Assembly: GCA_036675815.1 (NCBI GenBank)
Contig: JAKFEE010000022.1
Coordinates: forward strand, 62,001 to 126,000
DNA length: 64,000 nucleotides
Direction of reading: 5' to 3'
Origin: JAKFEE01 sp036675815
Lineage (GTDB): Bacteria > Pseudomonadota > Alphaproteobacteria > Rhodospirillales > Magnetospirillaceae
Shown here piece after piece: positions 25,641-33,913 of this stretch. The stretch's first letter is position 1. Each line of letters opens with the position of its first letter. Under the pieces are notes generated by a model, which saw only the letters and a program-made list of their open reading frames with translations, was not told the DNA's origin and did no database searches. The position numbers and the translations under genes were made by a program.

Positions 25641-26768
25641 GTGCCGCATCGCCAATACCTGTCCTCGATCGAGGAAATCATCGAGGAGGCCCGCAACGGC
25701 CGCATGTTCATCCTCGTCGACGATGAGGACCGCGAGAACGAGGGTGATCTGGTCATCCCGGCGCAGATGGCGACGCCGGACGCCGTCAATTTCATGGCCA
25801 GGTACGGTCGCGGCCTGATCTGCCTGACGCTGACCGGCGAACGTGTCGAGCAGTTGGGCCTGCCGCTGATGGCGCGCGACAACGCCGACCGCCACAGCAC
25901 CGCCTTCACCGTCAGCATCGAGGCGCGCGAGGGCGTGACCACCGGCATCTCGGCCTCGGACCGCGCCCGCACAATTGCCGTGGCCATCGACCCGGCCAAG
26001 GGCAAGGCCGACATCGTGACGCCGGGGCATGTATTTCCGCTGGTGGCGCGCGAGGGCGGCGTTCTGGTCCGCGCCGGCCACACCGAGGCCGCTGTCGACG
26101 TCGCCCGGCTGGCCGGGCTCAACCCCTCGGGCGTGATCTGCGAGATCATGAACGACGACGGCACCATGGCGCGGCTGCCCGACCTCATCAAGTTCGCCCA
26201 GTTCCACGGACTGAAGATCGCCACCATCGCCGACCTGATCGCCTATCGGCGTCGCCACGACAAGATCGTCCGCCGCGCTCTCGATACGACCTTCAACTCG
26301 CTTTATGGCGGCGCTTGGCGCATGCACGTCTACGTCAACACCGTCACCTATGCCGAGCACATCGTCTTGGTGAAGGGAGACATCAGCGGCGAGGCGCCGG
26401 TGATGGTGCGCATGCACGCCCTGAACGTGCTCGACGACGTGCTGGGCGACCAGGATTCCGATCGCAGCGGCGCCCTGCACGCAGCGATGCGCATGATTGC
26501 CGAGCATGGCTGCGGCGTCGCCGTGCTGATCCGCGAGCCGCGCCCGACCTCGTTGAGCGATCGCGTGCGCGCCCGTCTCGATTCGCAGCCGCCCGCGGCC
26601 GCCTTGCGCGACTACGGCATCGGCGCGCAGATCCTGCTGGATCTCGGCGTCCATGACATGATCGTCCTGTCCAACACGGCCAAGACCATCATCGGTCTCG
26701 AGGGCTATGGCCTCAAGGTGGTGGAGACGCGGTCGATCGAGATGAAGGAGGAGGACAGGTGGCCGTGA
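25641..26768 (+). CDS. ribB: 3,4-dihydroxy-2-butanone 4-phosphate synthase fused to a degenerate GTP cyclohydrolase II domain (RibBX type)
   Basis: The N-terminal half (about residues 1-205) is a full DHBP synthase that makes the four-carbon precursor from ribulose 5-phosphate: VDDEDRENEGDLV, the RHSTAFTVSIEA region and GHVFPL are intact. The C-terminal half aligns with GTP cyclohydrolase II but lacks its zinc site. In the usual HSECLTGD...LRCDCG layout the three cysteines here are Asn, Ser and Arg (HALNVLDDVLGDQDSDRSG). GTP cyclohydrolase activity is therefore unlikely; such RibBX hybrids are described in other proteobacteria. A true RibA should be encoded elsewhere. The start is GTG at 25641 and the stop overlaps ribH by 10 nt. 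Confidence 0.93.
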   Translation: MPHRQYLSSIEEIIEEARNGRMFILVDDEDRENEGDLVIPAQMATPDAVNFMARYGRGLICLTLTGERVEQLGLPLMARDNADRHSTAFTVSIEAREGVTTGISASDRARTIAVAIDPAKGKADIVTPGHVFPLVAREGGVLVRAGHTEAAVDVARLAGLNPSGVICEIMNDDGTMARLPDLIKFAQFHGLKIATIADLIAYRRRHDKIVRRALDTTFNSLYGGAWRMHVYVNTVTYAEHIVLVKGDISGEAPVMVRMHALNVLDDVLGDQDSDRSGALHAAMRMIAEHGCGVAVLIREPRPTSLSDRVRARLDSQPPAAALRDYGIGAQILLDLGVHDMIVLSNTAKTIIGLEGYGLKVVETRSIEMKEEDRWP

Positions 26769-27214
26769 CCCGCGTTCTGATCGTCGAGGCCCGTTTCTAC
26801 GACCACATCGCCGATGGCCTTCTCCAAGGCGCCATTGCCGAGTTGGCCAAGAACGACGTCGACTTCCGCAAGATCACCGTCCCGGGCATCCTCGAGGTGC
26901 CGGCAGCCATCGCCATGGCCCTTCGCGCCCAGGAATCAGGGAACACGGACCATCATTACGACGGCTACATCACCCTCGGCTGCGCCATCCGCGGCGAAAC
27001 AGACCATTACCACCATGTCTGCCGCGAAGCCTTCCGGGGTGTCCAGGATCTGGCGGTTGAGAAGCTGCTGGCCGTCGGCAACGGCATCCTGACCGTGCAC
27101 AACGAAAAGCAGGCCCTGGACCGGAGCATGCCGGAGAAGAAGAACATGGGCGGGCAGGCGGCCCGCGCCTGTCTGCGCATGATCGAGATGAGGCGCGCGT
27201 TTTCGCACGCGTGA
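26759..27214 (+). CDS. ribH: 6,7-dimethyl-8-ribityllumazine synthase
   Basis: RibH condenses the pyrimidine and the four-carbon unit to lumazine, the substrate of riboflavin synthase. The 151-residue product starts at GTG 26759 after a strong AAGGAGGAGG. Motifs are the VEARFYDHIADGLLQGA start, VPGILEVPAAI, and the catalytic DHYHHVC histidine region, with TVHNEKQALDRS near the end. It overlaps ribB by 10 nt, so the pair is coupled. The sequence is of the RibH1 type, with an intact substrate pocket as far as can be judged. Confidence 0.95.
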   Translation: MAVTRVLIVEARFYDHIADGLLQGAIAELAKNDVDFRKITVPGILEVPAAIAMALRAQESGNTDHHYDGYITLGCAIRGETDHYHHVCREAFRGVQDLAVEKLLAVGNGILTVHNEKQALDRSMPEKKNMGGQAARACLRMIEMRRAFSHA

Positions 27215-27216
27215 GA

Positions 27217-27756
27217 ATGATGACAAAACGTCGCCCCCCTTCCCCAGCCATGCGTCGCAAGAGCGCCGCCCGGCTGGCCGCCGTTCAGGCGCTGTATCAG
27301 ATCGAGCTCGGCGACGTCACGCCCGACGCCGCCTTGCGCGACTTCCTGCAGCACGGCATCGCCGCCACCTTGCCTCACACCATCGGTGACGAGGACGAGG
27401 GGCGCGAGATCGAGATGGCGCTGGTCGAGCCCGACAGCGCCTTGTTCACCGCCGTCGTCCGTGGTGCCCTGGAGCGTCATGAGGACCTGGATCGCCTGAT
27501 TGGCGGCGCCCTCAACAAGGACTGGACCCCGGATCGCCTGGAGGCGGTGTTGCGTGCCATCCTGCGCGCCGCCGCCTTCGAACTGATGTCGCGCAGCGAC
27601 ATTCCGCCGAAAGTGACGATTTCGGAGTTCGTCGACATTGCCCATGCTTTCTATTCCGGCCCCGAGCCGGGATTGGTCAACGCGGTGCTCGACCGCATCG
27701 CCCGCGTCCTCCGCGCGGAAGACTTGAGCCGTGACAACGACCCCGCCCCCCGATGA
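27217..27756 (+). CDS. nusB: Transcription antitermination factor NusB
   Basis: NusB binds boxA RNA with NusE and supports rRNA transcription antitermination. The product has 179 residues if the ATG at 27217 is used; GTG 27211 and ATG 27220 are alternatives. The all-helical fold is recognised from RKSAARLAAVQALYQIEL near the start and LEAVLRAILRAAAFELMSR, EFVDIAHAF and GLVNAVLDRIAR towards the end. It is somewhat long for NusB, as is usual in alphaproteobacteria, because of an acidic insert at about residues 40-60. It is part of the rib-nusB-thiL block and overlaps thiL by 26 nt. Confidence 0.93.
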   Translation: MMTKRRPPSPAMRRKSAARLAAVQALYQIELGDVTPDAALRDFLQHGIAATLPHTIGDEDEGREIEMALVEPDSALFTAVVRGALERHEDLDRLIGGALNKDWTPDRLEAVLRAILRAAAFELMSRSDIPPKVTISEFVDIAHAFYSGPEPGLVNAVLDRIARVLRAEDLSRDNDPAPR

Positions 27757-28723
27757 ATTCGGACTGATCGAGCGGTTGTTCGCCCCCCTGGCCGCGGCTT
27801 ACCCCGGGGCCTTGGGGCTCAAGGACGACGCCGCGCTGGTCGAGGTGGCCCCCGGCCACCGGCTGGTGATCACCAGCGACGCCATCGTCGCCGGCGTCCA
27901 TTATCTGCCCGACGACCCGCCCGCGCTGGTGGCGCGCAAGCTGATCCGGGTGAACCTGTCCGACCTTGCCGCCATGGGGGCGAGGCCGATGGCGCTGCTG
28001 CTGGCGGCCGCCTTTTCCCAATCGGCGTCCGCGGAATGGCTGGAGGCCTTCGCCGCCGGCTTGGCCGCCGACATCGGCAGCTTCGGCGTGCCGCTGATCG
28101 GCGGCGACACCGTGGCCACGCCGGCGCTGCCCACCTTTGCGCTGACCGCGCTGGGCGAAGTGGAGGCGGGGCGGGCGCTTCTCCGCTCCGGGGCGAAAAT
28201 CGGCGACGATGTCTGGGTGTCGGGGACCATCGGCGACGGCGCGTTGGGGCTGTTGGTGCTGCAGGGCAGGGTGCGGCTACCGGAACCGCTGGCCGAGTTC
28301 GCCGCCGATCGCTATCGCCTGCCGCAGCCGCGTCTGGCGCTGGGGCAACGGCTCGCCGGACTGGCAAGCGCCGCCTTGGACGTCTCGGACGGCTTGTGCG
28401 GCGATCTCGGCCACATCTGCACCGCCTCGGGCGTGGGAGCGGTGGTGGAGGCGGCGCGCGTACCGCTGTCGGCCGCCGGCCGCGCCGCCGTCGATGCCGA
28501 GCCGTCGCTCCTGATCAGGCTGCTCTGCGGTGGCGATGACTACGAATTGCTGTTCGCGGCACCGCCCTCGGCCGCTGCCGGTATCGCCGCGCTCGGCGAC
28601 GAGGTGCCGGTGACGCGCATCGGCCGGATCGTCGACGGCAAAGGCGTGCAGGTGGTCGATTCGGCGGGGCAATTGATGGCGCTGCCGGATGGCGGCTACC
28701 GCCATTTCCGAGGTGCGCCTTGA
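27731..28723 (+). CDS. thiL: Thiamine-monophosphate kinase
   Basis: ThiL phosphorylates thiamine monophosphate to the diphosphate cofactor. The 330-residue product begins at GTG 27731 (MTTTPPPDEFGLIERLF), which overlaps the end of nusB. Typical parts are LKDDAALVEV, ARKLIRVNLSDLAAMGARP, the IGGDTVATP magnesium site, VWVSGTIGDGALGL and DVSDGLCGDLGHI, with GGDDYELLF towards the end. nusB-thiL is a frequent gene pair. The stop overlaps the next start by 4 nt. I found no thiamine riboswitch in the preceding sequence. Confidence 0.94.
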   Translation: MTTTPPPDEFGLIERLFAPLAAAYPGALGLKDDAALVEVAPGHRLVITSDAIVAGVHYLPDDPPALVARKLIRVNLSDLAAMGARPMALLLAAAFSQSASAEWLEAFAAGLAADIGSFGVPLIGGDTVATPALPTFALTALGEVEAGRALLRSGAKIGDDVWVSGTIGDGALGLLVLQGRVRLPEPLAEFAADRYRLPQPRLALGQRLAGLASAALDVSDGLCGDLGHICTASGVGAVVEAARVPLSAAGRAAVDAEPSLLIRLLCGGDDYELLFAAPPSAAAGIAALGDEVPVTRIGRIVDGKGVQVVDSAGQLMALPDGGYRHFRGAP

Positions 28724-29154
28724 TCAAGCTGGTTCTCGGCGTCGTGGTGCTGATCGGGCTCGCTGCCGGCGGGCTCAGCCTCGCCGGTATCGGGCCGCTG
28801 GCGCATCTGCTGCCGCGCGAGACCGAAGCGGCTGCCCCGGCGCCCCCGGACCTGGCCGCGATCGCCATGGAAACCTTCGGCGTGCCGCTGTTTGCCGGCG
28901 ATAGCGTGCGAAGCCGTTTGCTGCTCAACCTCACGCTCAAGGTCGAGCGCCAACATCAAGACCGGGTGGAGGCGTACCTGCCTCGCCTGCAAAGCGCCTT
29001 CGTCGAAAGCCTGCTCGACTATTTGCCCCGCCATGCCGCGGAGAGCGAGCTTCCTGAGGTCGAGCAGGTGGCGGCGCACCTCTTGTCGGTGGCCCATCGG
29101 GTGGCGGGCACCGCCGTGCGCGCGGTCGAAGTTCGCCACCTGTTCGCGCGCTGA
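28720..29154 (+). CDS. Small membrane-anchored protein, weakly FliL-like
   Basis: A 144-residue protein with a TTG start that overlaps the thiL stop by 4 nt. An N-terminal hydrophobic helix (residues 4-24) is followed by a proline/alanine-rich spacer. The C-terminal half, with SRLLLNLTLKVER and a helical tail up to VRAVEVRHLFAR, recalls the periplasmic part of the FliL family, which helps the flagellar stator. The similarity is weak and was judged by eye. The tight coupling to thiL suggests it is simply part of that operon. If FliL-like, it would be far from the motAB genes at 2.5-4.3 kb. Confidence 0.6.
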   Translation: MIKLVLGVVVLIGLAAGGLSLAGIGPLAHLLPRETEAAAPAPPDLAAIAMETFGVPLFAGDSVRSRLLLNLTLKVERQHQDRVEAYLPRLQSAFVESLLDYLPRHAAESELPEVEQVAAHLLSVAHRVAGTAVRAVEVRHLFAR

Positions 29155-29337
29155 AGCGCCTCCCCACCTCGACAAAAGTCATATATTCCGGGTACTTGGC
29201 GGATGCGGCGCGTCTACCGACTCGGTTGCGTTGCCTCCACTGTTCTGGCACCGTTGATTGCCGCTGGCCGACGAGCGACGTGCGGGCGTCCCACAGCCCG
29301 GGGCTGCGGAGCACTCACGGAGGGGAAGCAAAGAGAG

Positions 29338-31422
29338 ATGCTATACGCACTGATTATCGCGGGCGGCGTCGTGGCGGCGCTCGTCTGGTCCTATTATGCC
29401 TACCAGCAGGTGATGCGCACCTCGGCCGGGACCGAGCGCATGCAAGAGATTGCCGGCGCCATCCAGGAAGGGGCGGCAGCCTATCTCAATCGTCAATACA
29501 AGACAATCGCCATCGTCGGCATCGGCGTGTGCATCCTGCTGGGCGCCACGCTGGGCTTCAAGACGGCCTTCGGCTTCATCATCGGCGCCGTGTTGTCCGG
29601 TGTTGCGGGCTACATCGGCATGAACGTGTCGGTACGCGCCAATGTCCGCACCGCCGAGGCGGCGCGCTCGGGCGGTCTGCAGCCGGCCCTCGACGTCGCC
29701 TTCCGTTCGGGGGCCATCACCGGCATGCTGGTAGTGGGGCTCGGTCTGTTCGGCGTGGCCACCTATTACGGCATCCTGCGCGTCGCCGGCGTCGACGAGC
29801 GCGACCTGCTGGAGTCGCTGGTCGCCCTGTCGTTCGGCGCCTCGCTGATCTCGATCTTCGCCCGCCTCGGCGGCGGCATCTTCACCAAGGGCGCCGACGT
29901 CGGCGCCGACCTCGTCGGCAAGGTCGAAGCCGGCATTCCCGAGGATGATCCGCGCAACCCAGCGGTGATCGCCGACAATGTCGGCGACAATGTCGGCGAC
30001 TGCGCCGGCATGGCCGCCGACCTGTTCGAGACCTATGCCGTCACCGTCGTCGCCACCATGCTGCTCGGCGCCATTTTCTTTGACGGTGCGGCGCAGACCC
30101 TGATGATGACCTTCCCGCTGATCATCGGCGCGGTATGCATCTTCGCCTCGGTGGCCGGCACCTATTTCGTCAAGCTCGACGACTCGGGCAAGATCATGAA
30201 GGCGCTGTACAAGGGCTTCTGGGTCACCGCCGGCCTATCGGCACTTCTGATCGCCTTCGTCATCGCCGCCATGTTCGGCTTCAACGACACCTACACCACC
30301 ACCGGCGGCCGTGCCATCACCGGCAGCATGCTCTTTGTCTGCGCCCTCGTCGGCCTGGCCGTAACCTACGCCATGGTGAAGATCACCGAATATTACACCG
30401 GCACCGATTTCCGGCCGGTGAAAAGCGTCGCCTTCGCCTCGACCACCGGCCATGGCACCAACGTCATCCAGGGCCTGGCGGTGTCGATGGAGGCCTGCGC
30501 CCTGCCGGTGCTGGTGATCTCGGCGGGCATCATCATCACCTACATGGTCGCCGGCCTGTATGGCCTGTCGGTGGCGGCGACGACGATGCTGGCCCTGGCC
30601 GGCATGGTGGTGGCCCTCGACGCCTACGGCCCGGTCACCGACAACGCCGGCGGCATCGCCGAGATGGCGGAGTTGCCCAAGGACGTGCGCAAGACCACCG
30701 ACGCCCTCGACGCCGTCGGCAACACCACCAAGGCGGTGACCAAGGGCTATGCCATCGGTTCGGCCGGCCTTGCCGCCCTGGTGCTGTTCGCCGCCTACAC
30801 CGAGGACCTCAAGCATTACTTCCCGAACTTGAATGTCGAGTTCAGCCTGCAGGATCCGTTCGTGGTGGTCGGCCTGTTCCTCGGCGGCCTGCTGCCCTAC
30901 CTGTTCGGGGCGATGGGGATGCAGGCGGTGGGCCGTGCCGCCGGCTCGGTCGTGGTCGAGGTGCGCCGCCAGTTCAAGGAAATCCCCGGCATCATGGAAG
31001 GCACGGCCAAGCCCGACTACGGCCGCGCCGTCGACATGCTGACCAAGGCGGCGATCAAGGAGATGATCATCCCGTCGCTGCTGCCGGTTCTGGCGCCGAT
31101 CGTGCTCTACGTCGCCATCGGCATGATCGCCGGCCAGGCCGCCGCCTTCAGCGCCGTCGGCGCCATGCTGCTCGGCGTCATCGTCACCGGCCTGTTCGTC
31201 GCCATCTCGATGACCTCGGGCGGCGGCGCCTGGGACAACGCCAAGAAATACATCGAGGACGGCAATTTCGGCGGCAAGGGCTCCGACGCCCACAAGGCGG
31301 CGGTGACCGGCGACACCGTCGGCGATCCCTACAAGGACACCGCCGGCCCCGCCGTCAATCCGATGATCAAGATCACCAACATCGTGGCGCTGCTGCTGCT
31401 GGCCGTCGCCGCCGGCGGCTGA
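29338..31422 (+). CDS. hppA: Membrane-bound proton-pumping pyrophosphatase, K+-independent type
   Basis: HppA uses pyrophosphate hydrolysis to pump protons across the inner membrane. The 694-residue protein starts MLYALIIAGGVVAALV at ATG 29338 behind a GGAGGGG-rich leader, and is hydrophobic throughout (about 16 helices). The substrate site is complete: KGADVGADLVGKVE, NPAVIADNVGDNVGDCAGMAADLFE, and the late GDTVGDPYKDTAGPA. The segment GNTTKAVTKG has lysine at the position that marks K+-independent proton pumps; K+-dependent enzymes have alanine there. It is followed by a strong terminator and is transcribed alone or from the end of the thiL block. Confidence 0.96.
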   Translation: MLYALIIAGGVVAALVWSYYAYQQVMRTSAGTERMQEIAGAIQEGAAAYLNRQYKTIAIVGIGVCILLGATLGFKTAFGFIIGAVLSGVAGYIGMNVSVRANVRTAEAARSGGLQPALDVAFRSGAITGMLVVGLGLFGVATYYGILRVAGVDERDLLESLVALSFGASLISIFARLGGGIFTKGADVGADLVGKVEAGIPEDDPRNPAVIADNVGDNVGDCAGMAADLFETYAVTVVATMLLGAIFFDGAAQTLMMTFPLIIGAVCIFASVAGTYFVKLDDSGKIMKALYKGFWVTAGLSALLIAFVIAAMFGFNDTYTTTGGRAITGSMLFVCALVGLAVTYAMVKITEYYTGTDFRPVKSVAFASTTGHGTNVIQGLAVSMEACALPVLVISAGIIITYMVAGLYGLSVAATTMLALAGMVVALDAYGPVTDNAGGIAEMAELPKDVRKTTDALDAVGNTTKAVTKGYAIGSAGLAALVLFAAYTEDLKHYFPNLNVEFSLQDPFVVVGLFLGGLLPYLFGAMGMQAVGRAAGSVVVEVRRQFKEIPGIMEGTAKPDYGRAVDMLTKAAIKEMIIPSLLPVLAPIVLYVAIGMIAGQAAAFSAVGAMLLGVIVTGLFVAISMTSGGGAWDNAKKYIEDGNFGGKGSDAHKAAVTGDTVGDPYKDTAGPAVNPMIKITNIVALLLLAVAAGG

Positions 31423-31430
31423 GGCATGCC

Positions 31431-31467
31431 GGAGTGCGGAGCCCAGCTCCGCACTCCGCCCTTTTTT
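31431..31467 (+). terminator. Rho-independent terminator of hppA
   Basis: A perfect 12-bp stem, GGAGTGCGGAGC / GCTCCGCACTCC, with a CCA loop is followed by GCCC and six T (31462-31467). The stem has the sequence of half of the family-2 repeat at 14371-14427. Confidence 0.9.
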
Positions 31468-31501
31468 CTCGCCGACGGCGCTGCCGCCCGTCGAAAAGCC
31501 G

Positions 31502-31530
31502 TTGATTTTCCCGCCATGCCCGGCTATCAA
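31502..31530 (+). promoter_or_regulatory. Promoter of tRNA-Glu
   Basis: TTGATT (31502-31507) and TATCAA (31525-31530) are exactly 17 nt apart, 21 nt before the tRNA. Both are four to five matches to the sigma70 consensus. Confidence 0.55.
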
Positions 31531-31551
31531 GGCCGCCGCCCGCCCTACGAC

Positions 31552-31627
<76 letters not shown>

Positions 31628-31645
31628 ATAAAATCAAGCGCTTAT

Positions 31646-31665
31646 GGCCGCCTCCGGCGGCCTTT
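31646..31665 (+). terminator. Weak terminator-like hairpin after tRNA-Glu
   Basis: GGCCGCC-TCC-GGCGGCC (31646-31662) is a 7-bp hairpin followed by TTTG and, further on, a T5 run at 31676-31680. It probably ends the tRNA transcript. Confidence 0.5.
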
Positions 31666-31927
31666 GTCGTCGGTATTTTTGTACGGATCGGATCTCAACG
31701 CCAGTTGCTCTCCGCGCGTGAGAAGGCGGCGGGGTAGTGGAACGATCCACCCTGGGAATGGCCGAGGGTCCTCAGGACCGACTGTGAACCAATCCCGGCG
31801 ACAGGACGTAGCGCCACGGGCACTGTCCCGTCCCTGAACATCAGGAGACCATGTCCCAGGTCGAGGCGCTTGGGCCATCCGAGGCGGCCGCAACAGGACG
31901 GCGCGGACTGCGTTCATGCTCGGCTGC
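31666..31927. other. Non-coding stretch after tRNA-Glu
   Basis: Between the tRNA hairpin and the end of the YjdF-like gene I see no credible gene. The longest frame here, on the minus strand, is arginine- and proline-rich with no recognisable domain, and looks like chance. No insertion sequence or integrase remnant was recognised. Confidence 0.5.
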
Positions 31928-32467
31928 TCACTGCTGCGGGCGGCAATGCACCACCCAGGCGCCGGACAGCCCTGCGACGGCCGCGCCAACAGCATCCATG
32001 ATCAGATCGGAGATAGTGTCGATCAGGCGAAGATCGAGGAAGGCCATCTCGGCGATTTCCCATAGGATGCCGAAGCCGAGGCCCAGCCCGGCAGTGGTCG
32101 CGGCAAACTGCCCATACCGCGATGGATAATCTCCGTCTCGCCACAGCCACAGCGCCGCTGCCAGAGCCAGTGCGCCGGTGGTGTAGGCGTGGACCAACTC
32201 ATCGTAGAGTACAACCACGTCGAACCAGTTATAGACCCAGCCATACCCGTTGAGGAAGATCGCGAGGACCACCAAGAAGTGCACCAGATGGGGCAGGCGC
32301 CGCACGAGCAGCAGGAGAGTGAGCGACAGCACCAGGAAGCTCAGCAGTCCGAGGACGCCCCACCAGGCGCCAGCAATGGCGGAGACGACCATGCCGCCGG
32401 CCAGCGTGGCCACACCAAGCCATGCCAGCCAGTGCCAGCACCGCCAGTTCAGGGTTTCCTTATCCAT
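31928..32467 (-). CDS. YjdF/DUF2238-like inner-membrane protein
   Basis: A 179-residue integral membrane protein with about five hydrophobic helices (roughly residues 14-32, 35-54, 63-76, 92-107 and 118-136). The motif YDELVHAYTTGAL and the late GILWEIAEMAFLDLRLIDTISDLIMD resemble the YjdF/DUF2238 group of bacterial membrane proteins: an E-rich WEIAE turn and D-T-x-S-D before a glycine-rich helix. Function is unknown. It lies in the segment bracketed by tRNA-Glu and its 15-bp copy. The gene is not clearly cotranscribed with its neighbours. Confidence 0.7.
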   Translation of the reverse strand: MDKETLNWRCWHWLAWLGVATLAGGMVVSAIAGAWWGVLGLLSFLVLSLTLLLLVRRLPHLVHFLVVLAIFLNGYGWVYNWFDVVVLYDELVHAYTTGALALAAALWLWRDGDYPSRYGQFAATTAGLGLGFGILWEIAEMAFLDLRLIDTISDLIMDAVGAAVAGLSGAWVVHCRPQQ

Positions 32468-32601
32468 GATCGCGGCTGCGGTAGGGCGGCACAGGCACCC
32501 GCTCAGTGATTAATTCCGCTGCGGCGGGTTGCGACGGCACCGGTGGTGATACACACATCTGCGCACGGCAAGGGCCGCGATACGCGGCCCTTGCCGATCT
32601 C

Positions 32602-33387
32602 TCAATCCATAAGCTCGTACTCAAAGGGCTCCAGCTCCGCCACCTCGTTTTCGGCGAAGGGGAGTTCGTAGTAGTCCCAGCCCGGGTTCCAGGCGTCGTC
32701 GACGTACGGAAAGGCATAGACGCCGCCGCCAAAAGAGACATCACGGTTGACCAGCACCGCCTTGATGGCGCCCTTTTGGTCGAAGATCACGTCCTCGACA
32801 TAGCCGTAGCCGCGATTGCCCGGCAGCAACGCATAATCATCGATCAGAGACGACACCTTCCACAGCCGAGGCCCGGTACCGGGTCCCTCGTCGGTCTGCC
32901 TGATGCTCCTTGCTTCCCGCAGGCTGAGGATATCCTGCGAGAACAAGGAATAGGCCTCGATCTTGTCCTCGGTGACCGGAATCGTGATCTTGCTGGCGCC
33001 CGGAGCCATCTCGACCTGTTCCCAGGGAATGTTGGCAGTGGTCACCCCCAAATTAACAAAGCCGCCGATCTCGACGATCAGACTGGTGATACGGTTATCG
33101 GGACCGATCAGGATGTTCTCGACCTCGCCGATCTCCTCGCCGCCGGGACCGTAGACGTCGGCACCCAGCAGGGACTCGGCGCGCCAGCCGGTGTCGTACA
33201 GATCATGGTAGCGCCATGCCGCCAACGTCTGGATTTGCTGCTGGTCCTGCTTCTGCGCCTGGCTCTGCCCTTGCTTCTGCGACTGGCCCTGAGCCTCCAT
33301 CTGCGAAGGGCCGCTCATCTTGTCCTGCGCCCAAGACGGCGCGGCTGCGGCCAGGGCCAATGCGGTGATACAAATCAATGCTTTCAT
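32602..33387 (-). CDS. Exported protein with two PRC-barrel domains
   Basis: A 261-residue secreted or periplasmic protein. The start is ATG 33387: GAGGAG sits 6 nt before it, whereas an upstream ATG (33393) directly touches the ribosome site. The signal peptide MKALICITALALAAAAPSWAQ is followed by a glutamine- and lysine-rich linker of about 35 residues. Then come two PRC-barrel repeats, one around AESLLGADVYGPGGEEIGEV and one around VSSLIDDYALLPG...GYGYVEDVIFDQ. PRC-barrel domains bind protein or small-molecule partners in photosynthetic and RNA-related proteins. The job of exported copies is unknown. It follows the next PRC gene on the same strand, with a gap of 49 nt. Confidence 0.8.
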   Translation of the reverse strand: MKALICITALALAAAAPSWAQDKMSGPSQMEAQGQSQKQGQSQAQKQDQQQIQTLAAWRYHDLYDTGWRAESLLGADVYGPGGEEIGEVENILIGPDNRITSLIVEIGGFVNLGVTTANIPWEQVEMAPGASKITIPVTEDKIEAYSLFSQDILSLREARSIRQTDEGPGTGPRLWKVSSLIDDYALLPGNRGYGYVEDVIFDQKGAIKAVLVNRDVSFGGGVYAFPYVDDAWNPGWDYYELPFAENEVAELEPFEYELMD

Positions 33388-33436
33388 ATCCATCTCCTCG
33401 AGCCGGGGGAGCGGCCGAGCCGCCCCGCCGAGCTTG

Positions 33437-33913
33437 TCACTGGCTACGGCCCTGGGCGGGATTTGCCCGCTGGCTCCCGCTGGACTCGCCCTTCGTGCCA
33501 CCTTGCGCCTGCTGGCTCTGAAGCGAGGTCTGGCCGCTACTCGGACCCTTGAATTCGGGTGCCTGCGCCAGTTGCGCTTCGGTCATCGACAGCACGTAGT
33601 CGCTGCCTTGCGGGGATAGGCTGATGATGGTGATCAGTACCGGTTTGTCGTTCTGCTTCTCGAGCTCAATGACAGCTTCGGTCGGCTTGCCGTTGCTGAC
33701 GATGACGTCGGAGATTTCGCCGACCGTCTGCCCATTCCGCAGCTTGACCTTCTTGCCCAGCATTTCGGCACCGGCATGAAGGCCGGCAGCCGGCATGGCG
33801 GATTGGCCGGACTGCTCAGGAGCCTGACTGGCGCTTTGCGCAAGTGCCCCAGCGACGGGGACTGCGAGTAAGGCGAGGGCGGCGCAGGCCCCCGCGATCC
33901 ACGTGGTCTTCAT
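33437..33913 (-). CDS. Exported protein with one PRC-barrel-like domain
   Basis: A 158-residue secreted protein, starting MKTTWIAGACAALALLA at 33913 with AGGAGGAG just upstream. After the signal peptide (ending near ALAQ) comes a short linker and one PRC-type barrel (AEMLGKKVKLRNGQTVGEISDVIVSNGK). The C-terminus is low-complexity Gln/Ser/Gly. It is shorter than its downstream neighbour, and together the two look like an operon of paralogous exported PRC proteins, possibly a stress- or envelope-related pair. No partner is evident from the sequence. Confidence 0.75.
   Translation of the reverse strand: MKTTWIAGACAALALLAVPVAGALAQSASQAPEQSGQSAMPAAGLHAGAEMLGKKVKLRNGQTVGEISDVIVSNGKPTEAVIELEKQNDKPVLITIISLSPQGSDYVLSMTEAQLAQAPEFKGPSSGQTSLQSQQAQGGTKGESSGSQRANPAQGRSQ

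Noticed and set aside
29246..29261. Sigma54-like TGGCAC...TTGC upstream of hppA
   Set aside because: The spacing between GG and GC is one nucleotide too long for a -24/-12 promoter.
31642..31995. Minus-strand frame of 117 residues after tRNA-Glu
   Set aside because: Arg/Pro-rich, no domain, no ribosome site, and it overlaps the YjdF-like gene in another frame.
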